Positions 52,705 through 62,491 of a DNA stretch of 64,000 nucleotides are shown here, one piece after another. The position numbers and the translations under genes were made by a program. This DNA comes from Lacrimispora indolis DSM 755. GTDB lineage: Bacteria; Bacillota; Clostridia; Lachnospirales; Lachnospiraceae. The notes beneath the pieces were generated by a model that made no database searches, was not told the origin of the DNA, and saw nothing but the letters and a program-made list of their open reading frames with translations. The stretch lies in contig NZ_AZUI01000001.1 in NCBI RefSeq assembly GCF_000526995.1, positions 3,700,001-3,764,000 on the forward strand. The letters are read 5' to 3'. Position 1 is the stretch's first letter; every line of letters begins with the position of its first letter.

Positions 52705-54132
52705 ATGGAAGAAGTAACTTACAGCAAAGTTACCCCGGAACTCATACAGGAATTTAAGAAAATCGTTCCGGGCAGGGTTCATGAGAAAGAAGAGATGAAT
52801 GAGGATTATTTCCACGATGAGATGCCGATCTATGGAAAAGGCATTCCGGATGTGGTAATTGATGCCACCAGTACGGAGGACATTGCTGCCATTGTGAAAT
52901 TGTGTTTTTCAAACAATGTTCCAGTGATTCCAAGGGGAGCGGGAACCGGTCTTACGGGAGCGGCAGTGGCCATTTACGGCGGAGTTTTACTTGATATGAG
53001 TAAGATGAACCAGATCCTTGATTATGACATGGAAAACTTTGTTGTCCGTGTACAGCCCGGCGTTCTGTTAAATGATCTTGCAGAGGATGCTAAGCATCAG
53101 GGACTTTTATATCCGCCGGATCCCGGGGAGAAATTTGCCACCCTGGGAGGTAATGTTTCAACAAATGCAGGGGGCATGAGGGCCGTAAAATACGGCTGTA
53201 CCAGAGATTATGTGAGGGCCATGACCGTGGTGCTTCCTACGGGCGAAATTATCAGTCTGGGTGCACCTGTTTCTAAGAGTTCTACCGGCTACAGCCTGAT
53301 TCATTTAATGATCGGCTCGGAAGGAACCCTTGGAATTATCACAGAACTGACTCTTAAGGTAATACCGGCGCCCAAAGAAACCATAAGCCTTATTGTTCCC
53401 TTTGAAAACCTTACGGACTGCATCGGGACTGTGCCTAAAATATTCATGTCCGGTTTGAAGCCCCAGGCACTGGAGTTCATGGAGAAAGAAATTGTTCTTT
53501 CCTCGGAGCGGTATCTGGGAAAGAATGTATTTCCAAAGGAAGTTGACGGTGTTGATATCGGAGCTTACTTACTCATCACCTTTGACGGTGATAAGCTGGA
53601 GCTTTTAGAAGAACTTTCAGAGCAGGCGGCAGAGGTGGTTTTAGAGGAAGGAGCCGTAGACGTCCTGGTGGCAGATACGCCGGTGAAAAAGAAGGAAGCC
53701 TGGGAAGCCAGAAGCACCTTCCTTGAAGCCATTGAGGCGGAAACAAAGCTATTGGATGAGTGTGATGTTGTAGTGCCGGTAAATCAGATACCTTCCTATC
53801 TCTCTTTTGTCAAATCACTGGAAAACCGGTATGATTTTTCCATAAAGAGCTTTGGTCATGCGGGAGATGGAAACTTACACATCTATACCTGTGCCAATGA
53901 AATGGAGGAAGAGACATTCAAACGGCAGGTAGGAGAATTTATGGATATTATATACAAAAAAGCGTCGGAATGCGGAGGACTTATTTCCGGTGAGCATGGC
54001 ATTGGTTATGGTAAGATGGGCTATCTGGAAGCTTTTGCAGGTGAAACAAGCATGTGCCTGATGAAGGGCATCAAGGAAGTATTTGATCCAAAGATGATTT
54101 TGAATCCCGGAAAAATCTGCTATAAGCTTTAA
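52705..54132 (+). CDS. FAD-linked D-lactate dehydrogenase (GlcD family), copy 1
   Basis: A 475-residue flavoprotein starting at ATG 52705 after AAAGGAGG. The PCMH-type FAD domain has [30 protein letters not shown] and [13 protein letters not shown]; the C-terminal FAD-oxidase domain has [16 protein letters not shown] and ISGEHGIGYGK. It oxidises lactate or a similar 2-hydroxyacid to the keto acid, probably passing electrons to an Etf. It is a clear paralogue of the protein at 60681-62084. It lies between larA and butyryl-CoA dehydrogenase, so which Etf it uses is open. Confidence 0.88.
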   Translation: MEEVTYSKVTPELIQEFKKIVPGRVHEKEEMNEDYFHDEMPIYGKGIPDVVIDATSTEDIAAIVKLCFSNNVPVIPRGAGTGLTGAAVAIYGGVLLDMSKMNQILDYDMENFVVRVQPGVLLNDLAEDAKHQGLLYPPDPGEKFATLGGNVSTNAGGMRAVKYGCTRDYVRAMTVVLPTGEIISLGAPVSKSSTGYSLIHLMIGSEGTLGIITELTLKVIPAPKETISLIVPFENLTDCIGTVPKIFMSGLKPQALEFMEKEIVLSSERYLGKNVFPKEVDGVDIGAYLLITFDGDKLELLEELSEQAAEVVLEEGAVDVLVADTPVKKKEAWEARSTFLEAIEAETKLLDECDVVVPVNQIPSYLSFVKSLENRYDFSIKSFGHAGDGNLHIYTCANEMEEETFKRQVGEFMDIIYKKASECGGLISGEHGIGYGKMGYLEAFAGETSMCLMKGIKEVFDPKMILNPGKICYKL

Positions 54133-54165
54133 AATAAAAATTTATTTGTCCAGGAGGAGAGCAAA

Positions 54166-55302
54166 ATGGCATATTTGATATCAGAAGAAGCGCAGGATCT
54201 ATTACAGGATGTGAAAAATTTCTGTGAGAAGGAAGTAAAGGAGGCGTGTAAGGAATACGACGTATCCGGAGAATGGCCAAAGATGATTTATGATAAGGCA
54301 ATGGAACAGGGCTATCAGGCTCTGGAGGTCCCGGAGGAATACGGGGGACCTGGATTAAGCCGTGTGGATGTGGCTGCCTTGATCGAGCAGATGGCAATTG
54401 CGGACGCAGGCTTTGCTACCACAATTTCGGCCAGCGGCCTTGCCTTAAAACCCGTATTGATTGCAGGCAGGGAGGAACAGAAAGCGCGTGTGTGTGAAAT
54501 GGTCTTGGAAGGAGGTCTTGGCGCATTCTGCCTGACGGAACCAGGGGCAGGCTCCGATGCAGGAGCAGGCAAGACAACTGCTGTAAAGGATGGAGACCAA
54601 TACATACTAAATGGAAGAAAGTGCTTTATCACCAATGGAGGAGTTGCCTCCTTTTATTGTGTCACTGCAATGACAGATAAGACAAAAGGGGTAAAAGGGA
54701 TGTCCATGTTCCTTGTGGAAGCCGGTACACCGGGTCTTAGCACAGGGAGAGAAGAAGACAAAATGGGAATCAGGACCTCTAATACCTGTGATGTTGTGCT
54801 GGAGGATTTAAGGATACCGGCTTCCAACTTAATCGGCGAGGAAGGAAAGGGATTTTCCATTGCAATGAAGACACTGGATCAGGCCCGTACCTGGATGGGC
54901 TGTATTGCTGCGGGCATTGCACAAAGAGGCATTGATGAGGCTGTTGGGTATGGGAAAGAACGGATCCAGTTCGGGAAACCAGTCATTAAAAACCAGGCCA
55001 TGCAGTTTAAAGTTGCCGATATGCAGATCAGGACGGAGACTGCCCGTCAGATGGTAGCCCATGCACTGACCAGGATGGATATGGGACTTTCCCATACCAT
55101 GGAATCTGCCATTGCCAAGTGCTATGCTTCAGACATTGCCATGGAGGTGGCTACGGAAGCCATCCAGATATTCGGAGGTTATGGATACAGCAGGGAATAT
55201 CCGGTAGAAAAGCTGTTAAGAGACGCGAAGATATTCCAGATCTTTGAGGGAACCAATGAAATCCAGAGAATTGTTATTGCAGGCAATATCATTGGGAAAT
55301 AA
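54166..55302 (+). CDS. bcd: Butyryl-CoA dehydrogenase
   Basis: A 378-residue short-chain acyl-CoA dehydrogenase starting at ATG 54166 after AGGAGGAG. Family motifs are FCLTEPGAGSDAG, FITNGG, RTSNTCDVVLED and IQIFGGYGYSREYPVEKLLRD; the catalytic base is Glu361 in FEGTNEIQR. With EtfBA directly downstream it should form the electron-bifurcating Bcd-Etf complex, in which NADH reduces crotonyl-CoA and ferredoxin together. Confidence 0.93.
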   Translation: MAYLISEEAQDLLQDVKNFCEKEVKEACKEYDVSGEWPKMIYDKAMEQGYQALEVPEEYGGPGLSRVDVAALIEQMAIADAGFATTISASGLALKPVLIAGREEQKARVCEMVLEGGLGAFCLTEPGAGSDAGAGKTTAVKDGDQYILNGRKCFITNGGVASFYCVTAMTDKTKGVKGMSMFLVEAGTPGLSTGREEDKMGIRTSNTCDVVLEDLRIPASNLIGEEGKGFSIAMKTLDQARTWMGCIAAGIAQRGIDEAVGYGKERIQFGKPVIKNQAMQFKVADMQIRTETARQMVAHALTRMDMGLSHTMESAIAKCYASDIAMEVATEAIQIFGGYGYSREYPVEKLLRDAKIFQIFEGTNEIQRIVIAGNIIGK

Positions 55303-55320
55303 AGAAGGAGCGTGACAATC

Positions 55321-56097
55321 ATGGAAATGTTAGTTTGCATTAAGCAGGTGCCCGATGACTCCGTGGAAATTTCTCTGGATCCGGCAACAAAAAAGCCGGC
55401 TTTGGAGAGGGTGACGCCGGTGGTGAACGCCTTTGATACCTATGCCCTTGAAATGGCTGCCAGATTAAAGGAAGCTTTGGGCGGTGAAATTACAGTGGTT
55501 TCTATTGGGAATGAAAGCGTAAAAAACTCTCTGAAAAACTGTCTCGCCGTGGGTGCAGACGGTGCATATCTGGTAAAGCATGAAATGGCAGAGTCTCTGG
55601 ACCCCTTAAGTATTGCAAGGATCTTAAGGAAGGCAGCCCATGAAATAGAAGAAAATCTAAGTAAAAAGTTTGATCTTATTTTCTGCGGAAAGGAATCCAC
55701 GGACTATGCCTCCAGCCAGGTTGGACTTCTTTTGGCGAATGAGCTTTCCCTGCCTGCAGTAACCAATGTAATCCAGGTGGAGCCTGGGGAGGGCATGATG
55801 AAAATAAAGCAGGAAACAGAGGAGGGCTATCGGATCATAGAAGCCCCTGCTCCCTGTGTTGTTACGGTTCAAAAGCCTAATTACGATCCCAGATACCCCA
55901 CCATTAAAAGTAAGATGGCTGCCAGAAAAAAGGAGATTAAGGAATTAACACCTTCTGAGGAAACGGACAGCATGCTAAAGGTTCTCCAGGTGTTTGAACC
56001 GGCAAAGCGGGCAGCAGGCATTAAAATAAAGGCGGACAGCCCGCAGGAGGCAGTTTCACAGGCGATGGCAGTCATGGCGGAGGCCAGGATCTTTTAG
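55321..56097 (+). CDS. etfB: Electron transfer flavoprotein beta subunit, Bcd-associated
   Basis: A 258-residue EtfB, with the start set at ATG 55321 (MEMLVCIKQV). An upstream GTG at 55312 is too close to AAGGAG. Features are LVCIKQVPDD, FDTYALEMAARLKE, VGADGAYLV, and IFCGKESTDYASSQVG, the AMP/FAD-binding part. It pairs with the EtfA that starts 13 bases later and, by position behind bcd, with butyryl-CoA dehydrogenase. Confidence 0.92.
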   Translation: MEMLVCIKQVPDDSVEISLDPATKKPALERVTPVVNAFDTYALEMAARLKEALGGEITVVSIGNESVKNSLKNCLAVGADGAYLVKHEMAESLDPLSIARILRKAAHEIEENLSKKFDLIFCGKESTDYASSQVGLLLANELSLPAVTNVIQVEPGEGMMKIKQETEEGYRIIEAPAPCVVTVQKPNYDPRYPTIKSKMAARKKEIKELTPSEETDSMLKVLQVFEPAKRAAGIKIKADSPQEAVSQAMAVMAEARIF

Positions 56098-56109
56098 GAG
56101 GAGAAAGAA

Positions 56110-57093
56110 ATGAGTTATTCAGATGGAAAAAATATTATGGTTTATGTTGAGACCGTTTCTGATACTCCTGTGGGCGGTGCGCTGGAGGTGCTTACAAAAG
56201 CCCATAAGCTGGCAGAAGCCAGGGGAGAAGAGGTAATTGCTGTTTTAATCGGCAGAGATCTGGTGGATGCGGCCCGTACTGCCATTATGGCAGGAGCAGA
56301 CAAAGCGGTAATCGTAAAAAAAGAGAGTTATCAGATGGAGGTATACGGAACAGTCCTTACAAAACTGGCAGAGAAATTTAAGCCTTTCCTGATTCTTTCA
56401 GCAGGAACTCTTGCAGGAAAAGATCTTCTTGCCATGGTTGCAGGAACACTTCACACGGGCTGTGCTGTGGATGTAATGGATGTTTCAGACAAAGACCGGC
56501 GTCTTATCTTTACCTGCCCGGTTTACGGTGGGTCGATTCTCAATGATCTTGTCATAAAGGGAACACCGGCAGTTGCAGTTGTCAGATCAGGGGCCTTTGC
56601 AAAGGAATTTTTGGCGGAGAGGACCGGTAAGATTGTGGAAGAGAAGGTGGGATCAGAAGAAGCTGTTCACACGAGGATCGTTGATGTGGTAAAAGAAATG
56701 GCAGAAGCTGTAAACCTTGAGGAAGCGGAGGTTATCGTATCCGGCGGCCGTGGGATGGGAAGCAAGGAGAATTTTAAACTGGTGGAAAAGCTTGCGTCAG
56801 CCTGTCATGGTGTTGTGGGGGCAACAAGACCGGCTATTGAGGCAGAATGGGTGCCCCGTTCCCATCAGGTGGGGCAGTCAGGGAAAATTGTGGCGCCAAA
56901 ACTCTATATTGCCTGCGGCATCTCAGGGGCGACCCAGCACGTATCCGGTATGATGGGCTCAGGATATATTGTGGCAGTCAATAAAGATGAGGATGCTCCT
57001 ATTTTTGATATTGCGGATGTGGGGATTGTGGGCGATGCAGTCAAGGTGATCCCTCTCCTCATAGAGGAGATTAAGAAGATTCAGTCACTGTAG
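56110..57093 (+). CDS. etfA: Electron transfer flavoprotein alpha subunit, Bcd-associated
   Basis: A 327-residue EtfA starting at ATG 56110 after GGAGGAG. The C-terminal FAD-binding domain carries ATRPAIEAEWVPRSHQVGQS, YIACGISGATQHVSGM and VAVNKDEDAPIFDIADVGIVG. There is no ferredoxin-type N-terminal domain, in contrast to the second EtfA at 59485-60678. It should complete the Bcd-Etf complex. Confidence 0.93.
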   Translation: MSYSDGKNIMVYVETVSDTPVGGALEVLTKAHKLAEARGEEVIAVLIGRDLVDAARTAIMAGADKAVIVKKESYQMEVYGTVLTKLAEKFKPFLILSAGTLAGKDLLAMVAGTLHTGCAVDVMDVSDKDRRLIFTCPVYGGSILNDLVIKGTPAVAVVRSGAFAKEFLAERTGKIVEEKVGSEEAVHTRIVDVVKEMAEAVNLEEAEVIVSGGRGMGSKENFKLVEKLASACHGVVGATRPAIEAEWVPRSHQVGQSGKIVAPKLYIACGISGATQHVSGMMGSGYIVAVNKDEDAPIFDIADVGIVGDAVKVIPLLIEEIKKIQSL

Positions 57094-57126
57094 GGAGAAC
57101 CATGAAACTTGTATTGGGGGGCATTT

Positions 57127-58668
57127 ATGAATATTATGATCTTTCTTTTGGCATTGGCACCTATTTTATGGCTCATGATTGCATTGAGCCTGTTAAAGCT
57201 TCCGGCATTTAAAGCCTGTCCCATTGCACTGGCAATTGCCGTTGTTTTATCTATGACATTCTTTCAAATGCCGGTAGTAAATTGCCTGACCGGAGGCTTA
57301 GAGGGAATCGCTCTTGCGCTATGGCCCATTAGCCTGGTGATTCTTGCAGCCATTTTTACATATAATCTTTGCATTGCAACAGGTAGCATGGACTGCATCA
57401 AACAAATTCTGGCCGGAGTATCCAGGGATAAGCGGATTCTGCTCCTGATCATCGGCTGGTGCTTTGGAGGCTTTATGGAAGGTATGGCAGGCTTTGGAAC
57501 TGCAATTGCAATTCCGGCAAGCATGCTGTGCGGTATGGGCTTTCCTCCCATTGCGGTAACCGCAGCATGTCTGGTCGCCAATGCATCTCCTACTGCATTT
57601 GGATCGGTAGGAATTCCTACGGTCACCGCAGCTCAGATCGCAGAACTTCCAGGCGGGGAAGTGGCTTTTGCAGCAGCTCTTCAATTGACTCCGTTTATTT
57701 TGATCACACCTTTTCTTATGGTTTGCATCATAGGAAAATCAATAAAGGCCTTAAAAGGAGTCTGGCCGGTTGCTCTTATTTCCGGAATATCTTTTGCGGT
57801 ACCAGAGCTTTTTGCAGCAGCTTTTCTTGGGGCAGAGCTTCCGGTGATCATCGGTTCCATCTGCTCCATGGCAATTACCATAGGTGTTGTGAAAAAATGG
57901 TTTAAAAATCCAGATCCGGAATATGGGATAGAGGACAATAAATCAGACGGAAAAAATAAAATAACCGGTAAGGAAGCAGTGAAAGCCTGGATGCCTTTCC
58001 TTTTAATCTTTGTATTTTTACTTCTTACATCCAAAATGGTTCCCCCTGTAAATCAGATGCTTTCTGCTGTTAAAACGTCAGTTTCCATTTACACAGGGGA
58101 GGGAGCAAAACCATATACGTTTGTCTGGCTGGCCACACCGGGGGTTTTGATAGCAGCAGCGGCAGTGATCGGCGGTAAGATACAGGGAGCGGATTTTAAG
58201 CTTATGGGGAAGGTATTTATCAGTACCATGAAACAGATGTGGAAAACAATCATGACCATAGTGACCATAATGGCCATGTCAAAGATCATGGGATACAGCG
58301 GAATGATTGCCGCCATTGCAGGCACGATGCTGGCACTGACAGGAAGCTTTTATCCTTTTACAGCTCCGCTTGTGGGTGCGCTGGGTGCGTTTGTAACAGG
58401 AAGCGGGACTTCTTCCAGTGTTCTGTTCGGCAGCCTGCAGGCTCAGACGGCTGCAAACCTGGGCATCAGCCAGGTCTGGCTGGTTGCGTCAAGTACCGTA
58501 GGCGCCACCATCGGTAAAATCATATCCCCGCAGAGCATAGCCATTGGCGCTGCGGCAGCCAATTTGCTGGGAAGTGAGAGCAAATTATTAAACCAGGCAG
58601 TGAAATTCAGCGCTGCTTTCATTATAATTGCCGGCTATATCGCGTATTTTGGAAGTAGGGTTTATTAG
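57127..58668 (+). CDS. lctP: Lactate permease (LctP family)
   Basis: The start is set at ATG 57127 (MNIMIFLLAL), after a GGGGGG run; the extension to a TTG at 57109 is unlikely. The 513-residue protein has about 12-14 membrane spans and family signatures such as GGFMEGMAGFGTAIAIP, LVANASPTAFGSVGIP and GALGAFVTGSGTSSSVLFG. It brings in L- and D-lactate, probably with protons. It lies between the two EtfBA pairs, as lctE accompanies lctBCD in Acetobacterium woodii, though the order differs. Confidence 0.93.
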   Translation: MNIMIFLLALAPILWLMIALSLLKLPAFKACPIALAIAVVLSMTFFQMPVVNCLTGGLEGIALALWPISLVILAAIFTYNLCIATGSMDCIKQILAGVSRDKRILLLIIGWCFGGFMEGMAGFGTAIAIPASMLCGMGFPPIAVTAACLVANASPTAFGSVGIPTVTAAQIAELPGGEVAFAAALQLTPFILITPFLMVCIIGKSIKALKGVWPVALISGISFAVPELFAAAFLGAELPVIIGSICSMAITIGVVKKWFKNPDPEYGIEDNKSDGKNKITGKEAVKAWMPFLLIFVFLLLTSKMVPPVNQMLSAVKTSVSIYTGEGAKPYTFVWLATPGVLIAAAAVIGGKIQGADFKLMGKVFISTMKQMWKTIMTIVTIMAMSKIMGYSGMIAAIAGTMLALTGSFYPFTAPLVGALGAFVTGSGTSSSVLFGSLQAQTAANLGISQVWLVASSTVGATIGKIISPQSIAIGAAAANLLGSESKLLNQAVKFSAAFIIIAGYIAYFGSRVY

Positions 58669-58684
58669 GAAAGGAAGAAAAAGA

Positions 58685-59473
58685 ATGAAGATCCTTGTTT
58701 GCATCAAACAGGTACCTGACAGCAATAAAGTTGAGGTGGATCCTGTTACAGGCGTGTTAAAAAGAGACGGAGCGGCTTCAAAGATGAATCCCTATGACTT
58801 GTATGCCATTGAAACTGCCCTTCGGATCAAAGAGAAAACGGGAGGTATTGTTGACGTTATTTCCATGGGACCTCCGCAGGCCATGCAGGTCATTAAAGAA
58901 GCGTTTTCCATGGGAGCAGACCATGGAACGCTTTTGTCAGACAGGCGTTTTGGAGGAGCAGATGTCCTTGCGACCAGCTATACCCTGGCACAGGGAATTA
59001 AAGCAATGGGAGAGTATGACTTAATTCTTTGCGGCAAGCAGACCACAGACGGGGACACCGCGCAGGTAGGTCCGGAAATATCGGAATGGTTAAATTTTCC
59101 AAGCGTATCCAATGTGGTGAGAATCCGGAAGTTAGAAGGAGACGGAATTACGGTAGATATGGATCTTCCTGATGAAGTAGAGGTGGCTAAAGTAAAATTC
59201 CCATGCCTTTTAGCAGTGGATAAAGATATCTTTCAGCCAAGACTCCCATCCTACGTAAAAAAATCAGAGACAAAGGACAGAAAGATTCAGATCCTTACTC
59301 TTGATGATATGAAGGATAAGGATGAAATGAATTACGGCCTTAACGGATCGCCCACTCAGGTACAGAAGATATTCCCTCCGGAAACAAACGATAAAAAGGA
59401 AGTGTGGGATGAATCAGGAGACGTGCTTGCCAAAAAGCTGTTTGACAAGATGGAAGAGCTGAAATTTGTTTAG
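58685..59473 (+). CDS. lctB: Electron transfer flavoprotein beta subunit, LDH-associated
   Basis: The start is set at ATG 58685 (MKILVCIKQV) after GGAAAGGAAG. The 262-residue EtfB has LVCIKQVPDSNKVEVD, NPYDLYAIETALRIKE, MGADHGTLLSD and LILCGKQTTDGDTAQVGPE. Together with the ferredoxin-bearing EtfA and the FAD dehydrogenase downstream it matches the LctBCD complex of A. woodii, which couples lactate oxidation by NAD to reduced ferredoxin (electron confurcation). Confidence 0.9.
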   Translation: MKILVCIKQVPDSNKVEVDPVTGVLKRDGAASKMNPYDLYAIETALRIKEKTGGIVDVISMGPPQAMQVIKEAFSMGADHGTLLSDRRFGGADVLATSYTLAQGIKAMGEYDLILCGKQTTDGDTAQVGPEISEWLNFPSVSNVVRIRKLEGDGITVDMDLPDEVEVAKVKFPCLLAVDKDIFQPRLPSYVKKSETKDRKIQILTLDDMKDKDEMNYGLNGSPTQVQKIFPPETNDKKEVWDESGDVLAKKLFDKMEELKFV

Positions 59474-59484
59474 GAGGTGAAGAA

Positions 59485-60678
59485 ATGGCAAGATTAATCA
59501 TACATCAGGAGAGAATTCCTGATCATCAGGAATTGATAAAAGTCTGTCCCTTCGGAGCGCTGGAGGAGCAGGATGGAAAAGTAGTTGTAAATGCTGCCTG
59601 CAAGATGTGCCGCCTTTGTATAAAGAAGGGTCCTGAAGGCGCAGTAGAGTATGTGGAGGACATAAAAAAACCTGGGATCAACAAAGACGAATGGAAGGGA
59701 ATTGCTGTTTATGCAGACCATGTGGATGGCGCCGTTCATCCGGTCACCTTTGAACTGATCGGAAAGGCAAAGGAGATGGCAGCAGTTACCGGGCAGGAGG
59801 TATATGTTCTGTTCATGGGAAAGGATATCAGTGAAAAAAGTGAAGAAATCCTCCATTACGGAGCTGATAAAGTCTTCCTGTATGATAAGGAGGAGCTGGA
59901 TCGTTTTAAAATAGAGCCTTATACAGCAGTCTTTGAAGATTTTATCAAAAAAGTGAAACCCTCCTCCATCCTGGTAGGAGCAACCACCGTAGGACGCCAG
60001 CTTGCGCCAAGAGTGGCTGCCAGAATGAAAACCGGTCTGACTGCGGACTGTACCATTCTGGAAATGAATGAAAATAGTGATTTATCCCAGATCCGGCCGG
60101 CCTTTGGCGGCAACATTATGGCTCATATCAAGACTCCCAGCCATCGTCCTCAGATCGCTACAGTCCGGTATAAAATCATGAATGCCCCTGCCCGCTCGGA
60201 AGTGAAATCAGGAGAAATCGTAAATTGTGATATCCATAAGGGAAAGCTTGTCTCTCATGTGGATGTCATTGATATTCTGCCAAAGGAGAAGGAGACCTTT
60301 ATTGAGAATTCTGAAGTTCTGGTGGTTGCCGGAAGAGGAGTGAAAAAAGAAGAGGATTTAAGCATGCTCCGGGAGCTGGCAGATCTTATGGGAGGCCAGG
60401 TGGCATGTACCAGACCAATGGCAGAATCCGGCTGGCTGGATGCAAAATATCAGATCGGTTTAAGCGGACGTACTGTAAGGCCCAAGTTAATTATCACCTG
60501 TGGGGTTTCCGGTGCCATTCAGTTTGTGGCCGGCATGAACCATTCAGATACCATATTTGCAATCAACAACGATCCTAAGGCGCCCATCTTCAAATCAGCT
60601 CATTACTGTCTGGTAGGTGATCTCTATGATATTCTCCCCAAACTGATTGCAAGGATAAAAGAGAAGGAAGGAGTATGA
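59485..60678 (+). CDS. lctC: EtfA with N-terminal [4Fe-4S] domain, LDH-associated
   Basis: A 397-residue EtfA with about 65 extra N-terminal residues forming a ferredoxin-like domain. Cys21 (VCPFGAL) with Cys39, Cys42 and Cys45 ([12 protein letters not shown]) give the ligands for a single [4Fe-4S] cluster; the second cluster of ordinary two-cluster ferredoxins has lost its ligands. The EtfA part ends with the FAD domain ([34 protein letters not shown]). The same arrangement is known in A. woodii LctC. Start ATG 59485 after TAGGAGGTG. Confidence 0.92.
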   Translation: MARLIIHQERIPDHQELIKVCPFGALEEQDGKVVVNAACKMCRLCIKKGPEGAVEYVEDIKKPGINKDEWKGIAVYADHVDGAVHPVTFELIGKAKEMAAVTGQEVYVLFMGKDISEKSEEILHYGADKVFLYDKEELDRFKIEPYTAVFEDFIKKVKPSSILVGATTVGRQLAPRVAARMKTGLTADCTILEMNENSDLSQIRPAFGGNIMAHIKTPSHRPQIATVRYKIMNAPARSEVKSGEIVNCDIHKGKLVSHVDVIDILPKEKETFIENSEVLVVAGRGVKKEEDLSMLRELADLMGGQVACTRPMAESGWLDAKYQIGLSGRTVRPKLIITCGVSGAIQFVAGMNHSDTIFAINNDPKAPIFKSAHYCLVGDLYDILPKLIARIKEKEGV

Positions 60679-60680
60679 TC

Positions 60681-62084
60681 ATGGAATATAAAAAACTAGA
60701 TCAAGATGATATTGCTTACATAAAAGGCATCATTCCGGACGAGGAGCGTATTCTGACCGGTGGTTTTATTAATGAAGAGTACAGCCATGATGAATTAAGC
60801 GGTACCAGCAGTTATCCTGACATTGTAGTGAAGGCAAAATCAGCAGAAGAAATATCTGAAATAATGAAGTATGCTTATGAAAATGTCATCCCCGTAACTC
60901 CAAGGGGGGCCGGTACCGGCCTGGTAGGGTCATCCGTTGCAATAGAACATGGAATCATGATTGATACCACATTAATGAATCAGGTACTTGAACTGGATGA
61001 GGATAATCTGACAATTACGGTGGAGCCAGGTGTTCTGCTGATGGAGCTATCTGCTTATGTGGAAGATCATGATCTGTTCTACCCGCCGGATCCAGGCGAA
61101 AAATCTGCTACCATTGGGGGGAACATCAGCACCAATGCAGGAGGCATGCGCGCAGTGAAATATGGAGTGACACGTGACTATGTAAGGGGCCTGGAAGTGG
61201 TCCTTCCAAGTGGTGAGATTACGGAATTCGGAGGTAAGGTCGTAAAGAACAGCTCCGGATATGCCCTTAAGGATTTAATGGTGGGAGCCGAGGGAACTCT
61301 CGGTTTTATTACAAAGGCCACGTTAAAGTTGATTCCCCGCCCCAAGATGGTGATCAGCCTGCTGATTCCCTTCCCTACCCTGGAGCATGCAATCAATACG
61401 GTTCCTTTAATTGTCAAATCAAAGACCATTCCCACGGCCATTGAATTCATGCAGCGGGAAGTAATTATTGACGCAGAGCAGTATTTAGGAAAGGCATTTC
61501 TGGATAAACAGTCAGACGCTTATCTGCTCTTAAAATTTGACGGAAATTCGGCAGAAGAAATTGAAAAGGCATATGACGGTATTGCAACGCTCTGCCTGGA
61601 ACAGGGTGCCTTAGATGTTTTGATTTCTGATACTGAGGAGAGAGAAGATTCCATCTGGAAGGCCAGGGGAGCATTCCTGGAAGCCATCAAAGGCTCTACC
61701 ACCTACATGGATGAGGTCGATATGGTTGTTCCAAGAAGTTCGGTCAACAAAATGGTCACCTATCTGCACGGCCTGCAAAAAGAGTGTGAGTTAAGAATTA
61801 AGAGCTTCGGACATGCGGGAGACGGGAACCTTCATGCCTATATGCTGAAAGATGATTTAAGCGATGAGGAATGGGAAAGACGTATGAGCAAAGCCATGGA
61901 GAAAGTTTATGAAAAGGCCAGGAAGCTGGGAGGTCAGGTTTCCGGAGAACATGGCATTGGTTTTGCCAAGAAGCCTTACCTTAGGGAATCTCTGCCGGAA
62001 GTGAATCTAACCCTGATGAACGGAATAAAAAAGGTGTTCGACCCTAATAATATTTTAAATCCTCACAAGATTGCCCAAATGTAA
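60681..62084 (+). CDS. lctD: FAD-linked lactate dehydrogenase of the Etf complex, copy 2
   Basis: The start is set at ATG 60681 ([10 protein letters not shown]), 7 bases after GGAG; an ATG at 60675 overlapping the lctC stop is possible but too near the ribosome site. The 467-residue protein has the GlcD-type motifs [58 protein letters not shown] and [13 protein letters not shown]. It is a paralogue of copy 1 at 52705-54132. With EtfB and the Fe-S EtfA it should oxidise lactate to pyruvate. No strong terminator was seen within 150 bases downstream. Confidence 0.92.
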   Translation: MEYKKLDQDDIAYIKGIIPDEERILTGGFINEEYSHDELSGTSSYPDIVVKAKSAEEISEIMKYAYENVIPVTPRGAGTGLVGSSVAIEHGIMIDTTLMNQVLELDEDNLTITVEPGVLLMELSAYVEDHDLFYPPDPGEKSATIGGNISTNAGGMRAVKYGVTRDYVRGLEVVLPSGEITEFGGKVVKNSSGYALKDLMVGAEGTLGFITKATLKLIPRPKMVISLLIPFPTLEHAINTVPLIVKSKTIPTAIEFMQREVIIDAEQYLGKAFLDKQSDAYLLLKFDGNSAEEIEKAYDGIATLCLEQGALDVLISDTEEREDSIWKARGAFLEAIKGSTTYMDEVDMVVPRSSVNKMVTYLHGLQKECELRIKSFGHAGDGNLHAYMLKDDLSDEEWERRMSKAMEKVYEKARKLGGQVSGEHGIGFAKKPYLRESLPEVNLTLMNGIKKVFDPNNILNPHKIAQM

Positions 62085-62290
62085 CGGATTGTAGCATTGC
62101 AGGCTGTTTTGAACAGATGTTCCATGAAGTTAAAAGAAATCGTTTCACGTTAATATTTTTTATACAGATATGTTACATAAGAGGGTAAAAGTTTCCTGAT
62201 ACTTTCATATCCAGTATGAACATAAGTCTTTGTAATTGTATGGTATCAATATTGGTATGATTTATAAATTTCATATTTATAATATAAATA

Positions 62291-62340
62291 AAGGAGCTTT
62301 ACCTTATGGATAAATACCAATCCATAAGGTAAAGCTCCTT
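62291..62340 (-). terminator. Perfect 20-bp inverted repeat, likely terminator
   Basis: AAGGAGCTTTACCTTATGGA (62291-62310) pairs perfectly with 62321-62340, and one more T-A pair follows inside, with an eight-base loop. On the minus strand it lies a few bases after the permease remnant stop (62348) and runs into TATTTATATT. It probably terminated that gene and may also stop transcription arriving from the lactate operon. Confidence 0.75.
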
Positions 62341-62347
62341 CTAAAAA

Positions 62348-62491
62348 CTAAAATTTAATTCTCCTTTCCAGCAAAGAAATCCCCTGATATAAAATCGCCG
62401 ATACAATACAAAGAATCACAATACTCATCACTGCCATATCCATCTTAATGAACAGCGGATACAAAATGATATGGTTGGGAATGGGGAAAAT
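62348..62491 (-). pseudogene. C-terminal remnant of an ABC transporter permease
   Basis: A minus-strand frame, open from a TGA at 62492-62494 down to TAG 62348, encodes about 47 residues. It reads NHIILYPLFIKMDMAVMSIV, a membrane span, then YQGISLLERRIKF. This is the usual end of NitT/TauT (SsuC/ThiX-like) permeases: last span followed by LLERR. There is no start codon context and the rest of the gene is missing, so it is a decayed fragment, squeezed between the RpiR gene and its hairpin. Confidence 0.6.

Noticed and set aside
62291..62340. Terminal inverted repeat of a transposon
   Set aside because: Both arms are adjacent with an eight-base loop and lie next to a stop codon, as expected of a terminator; no transposase was found.
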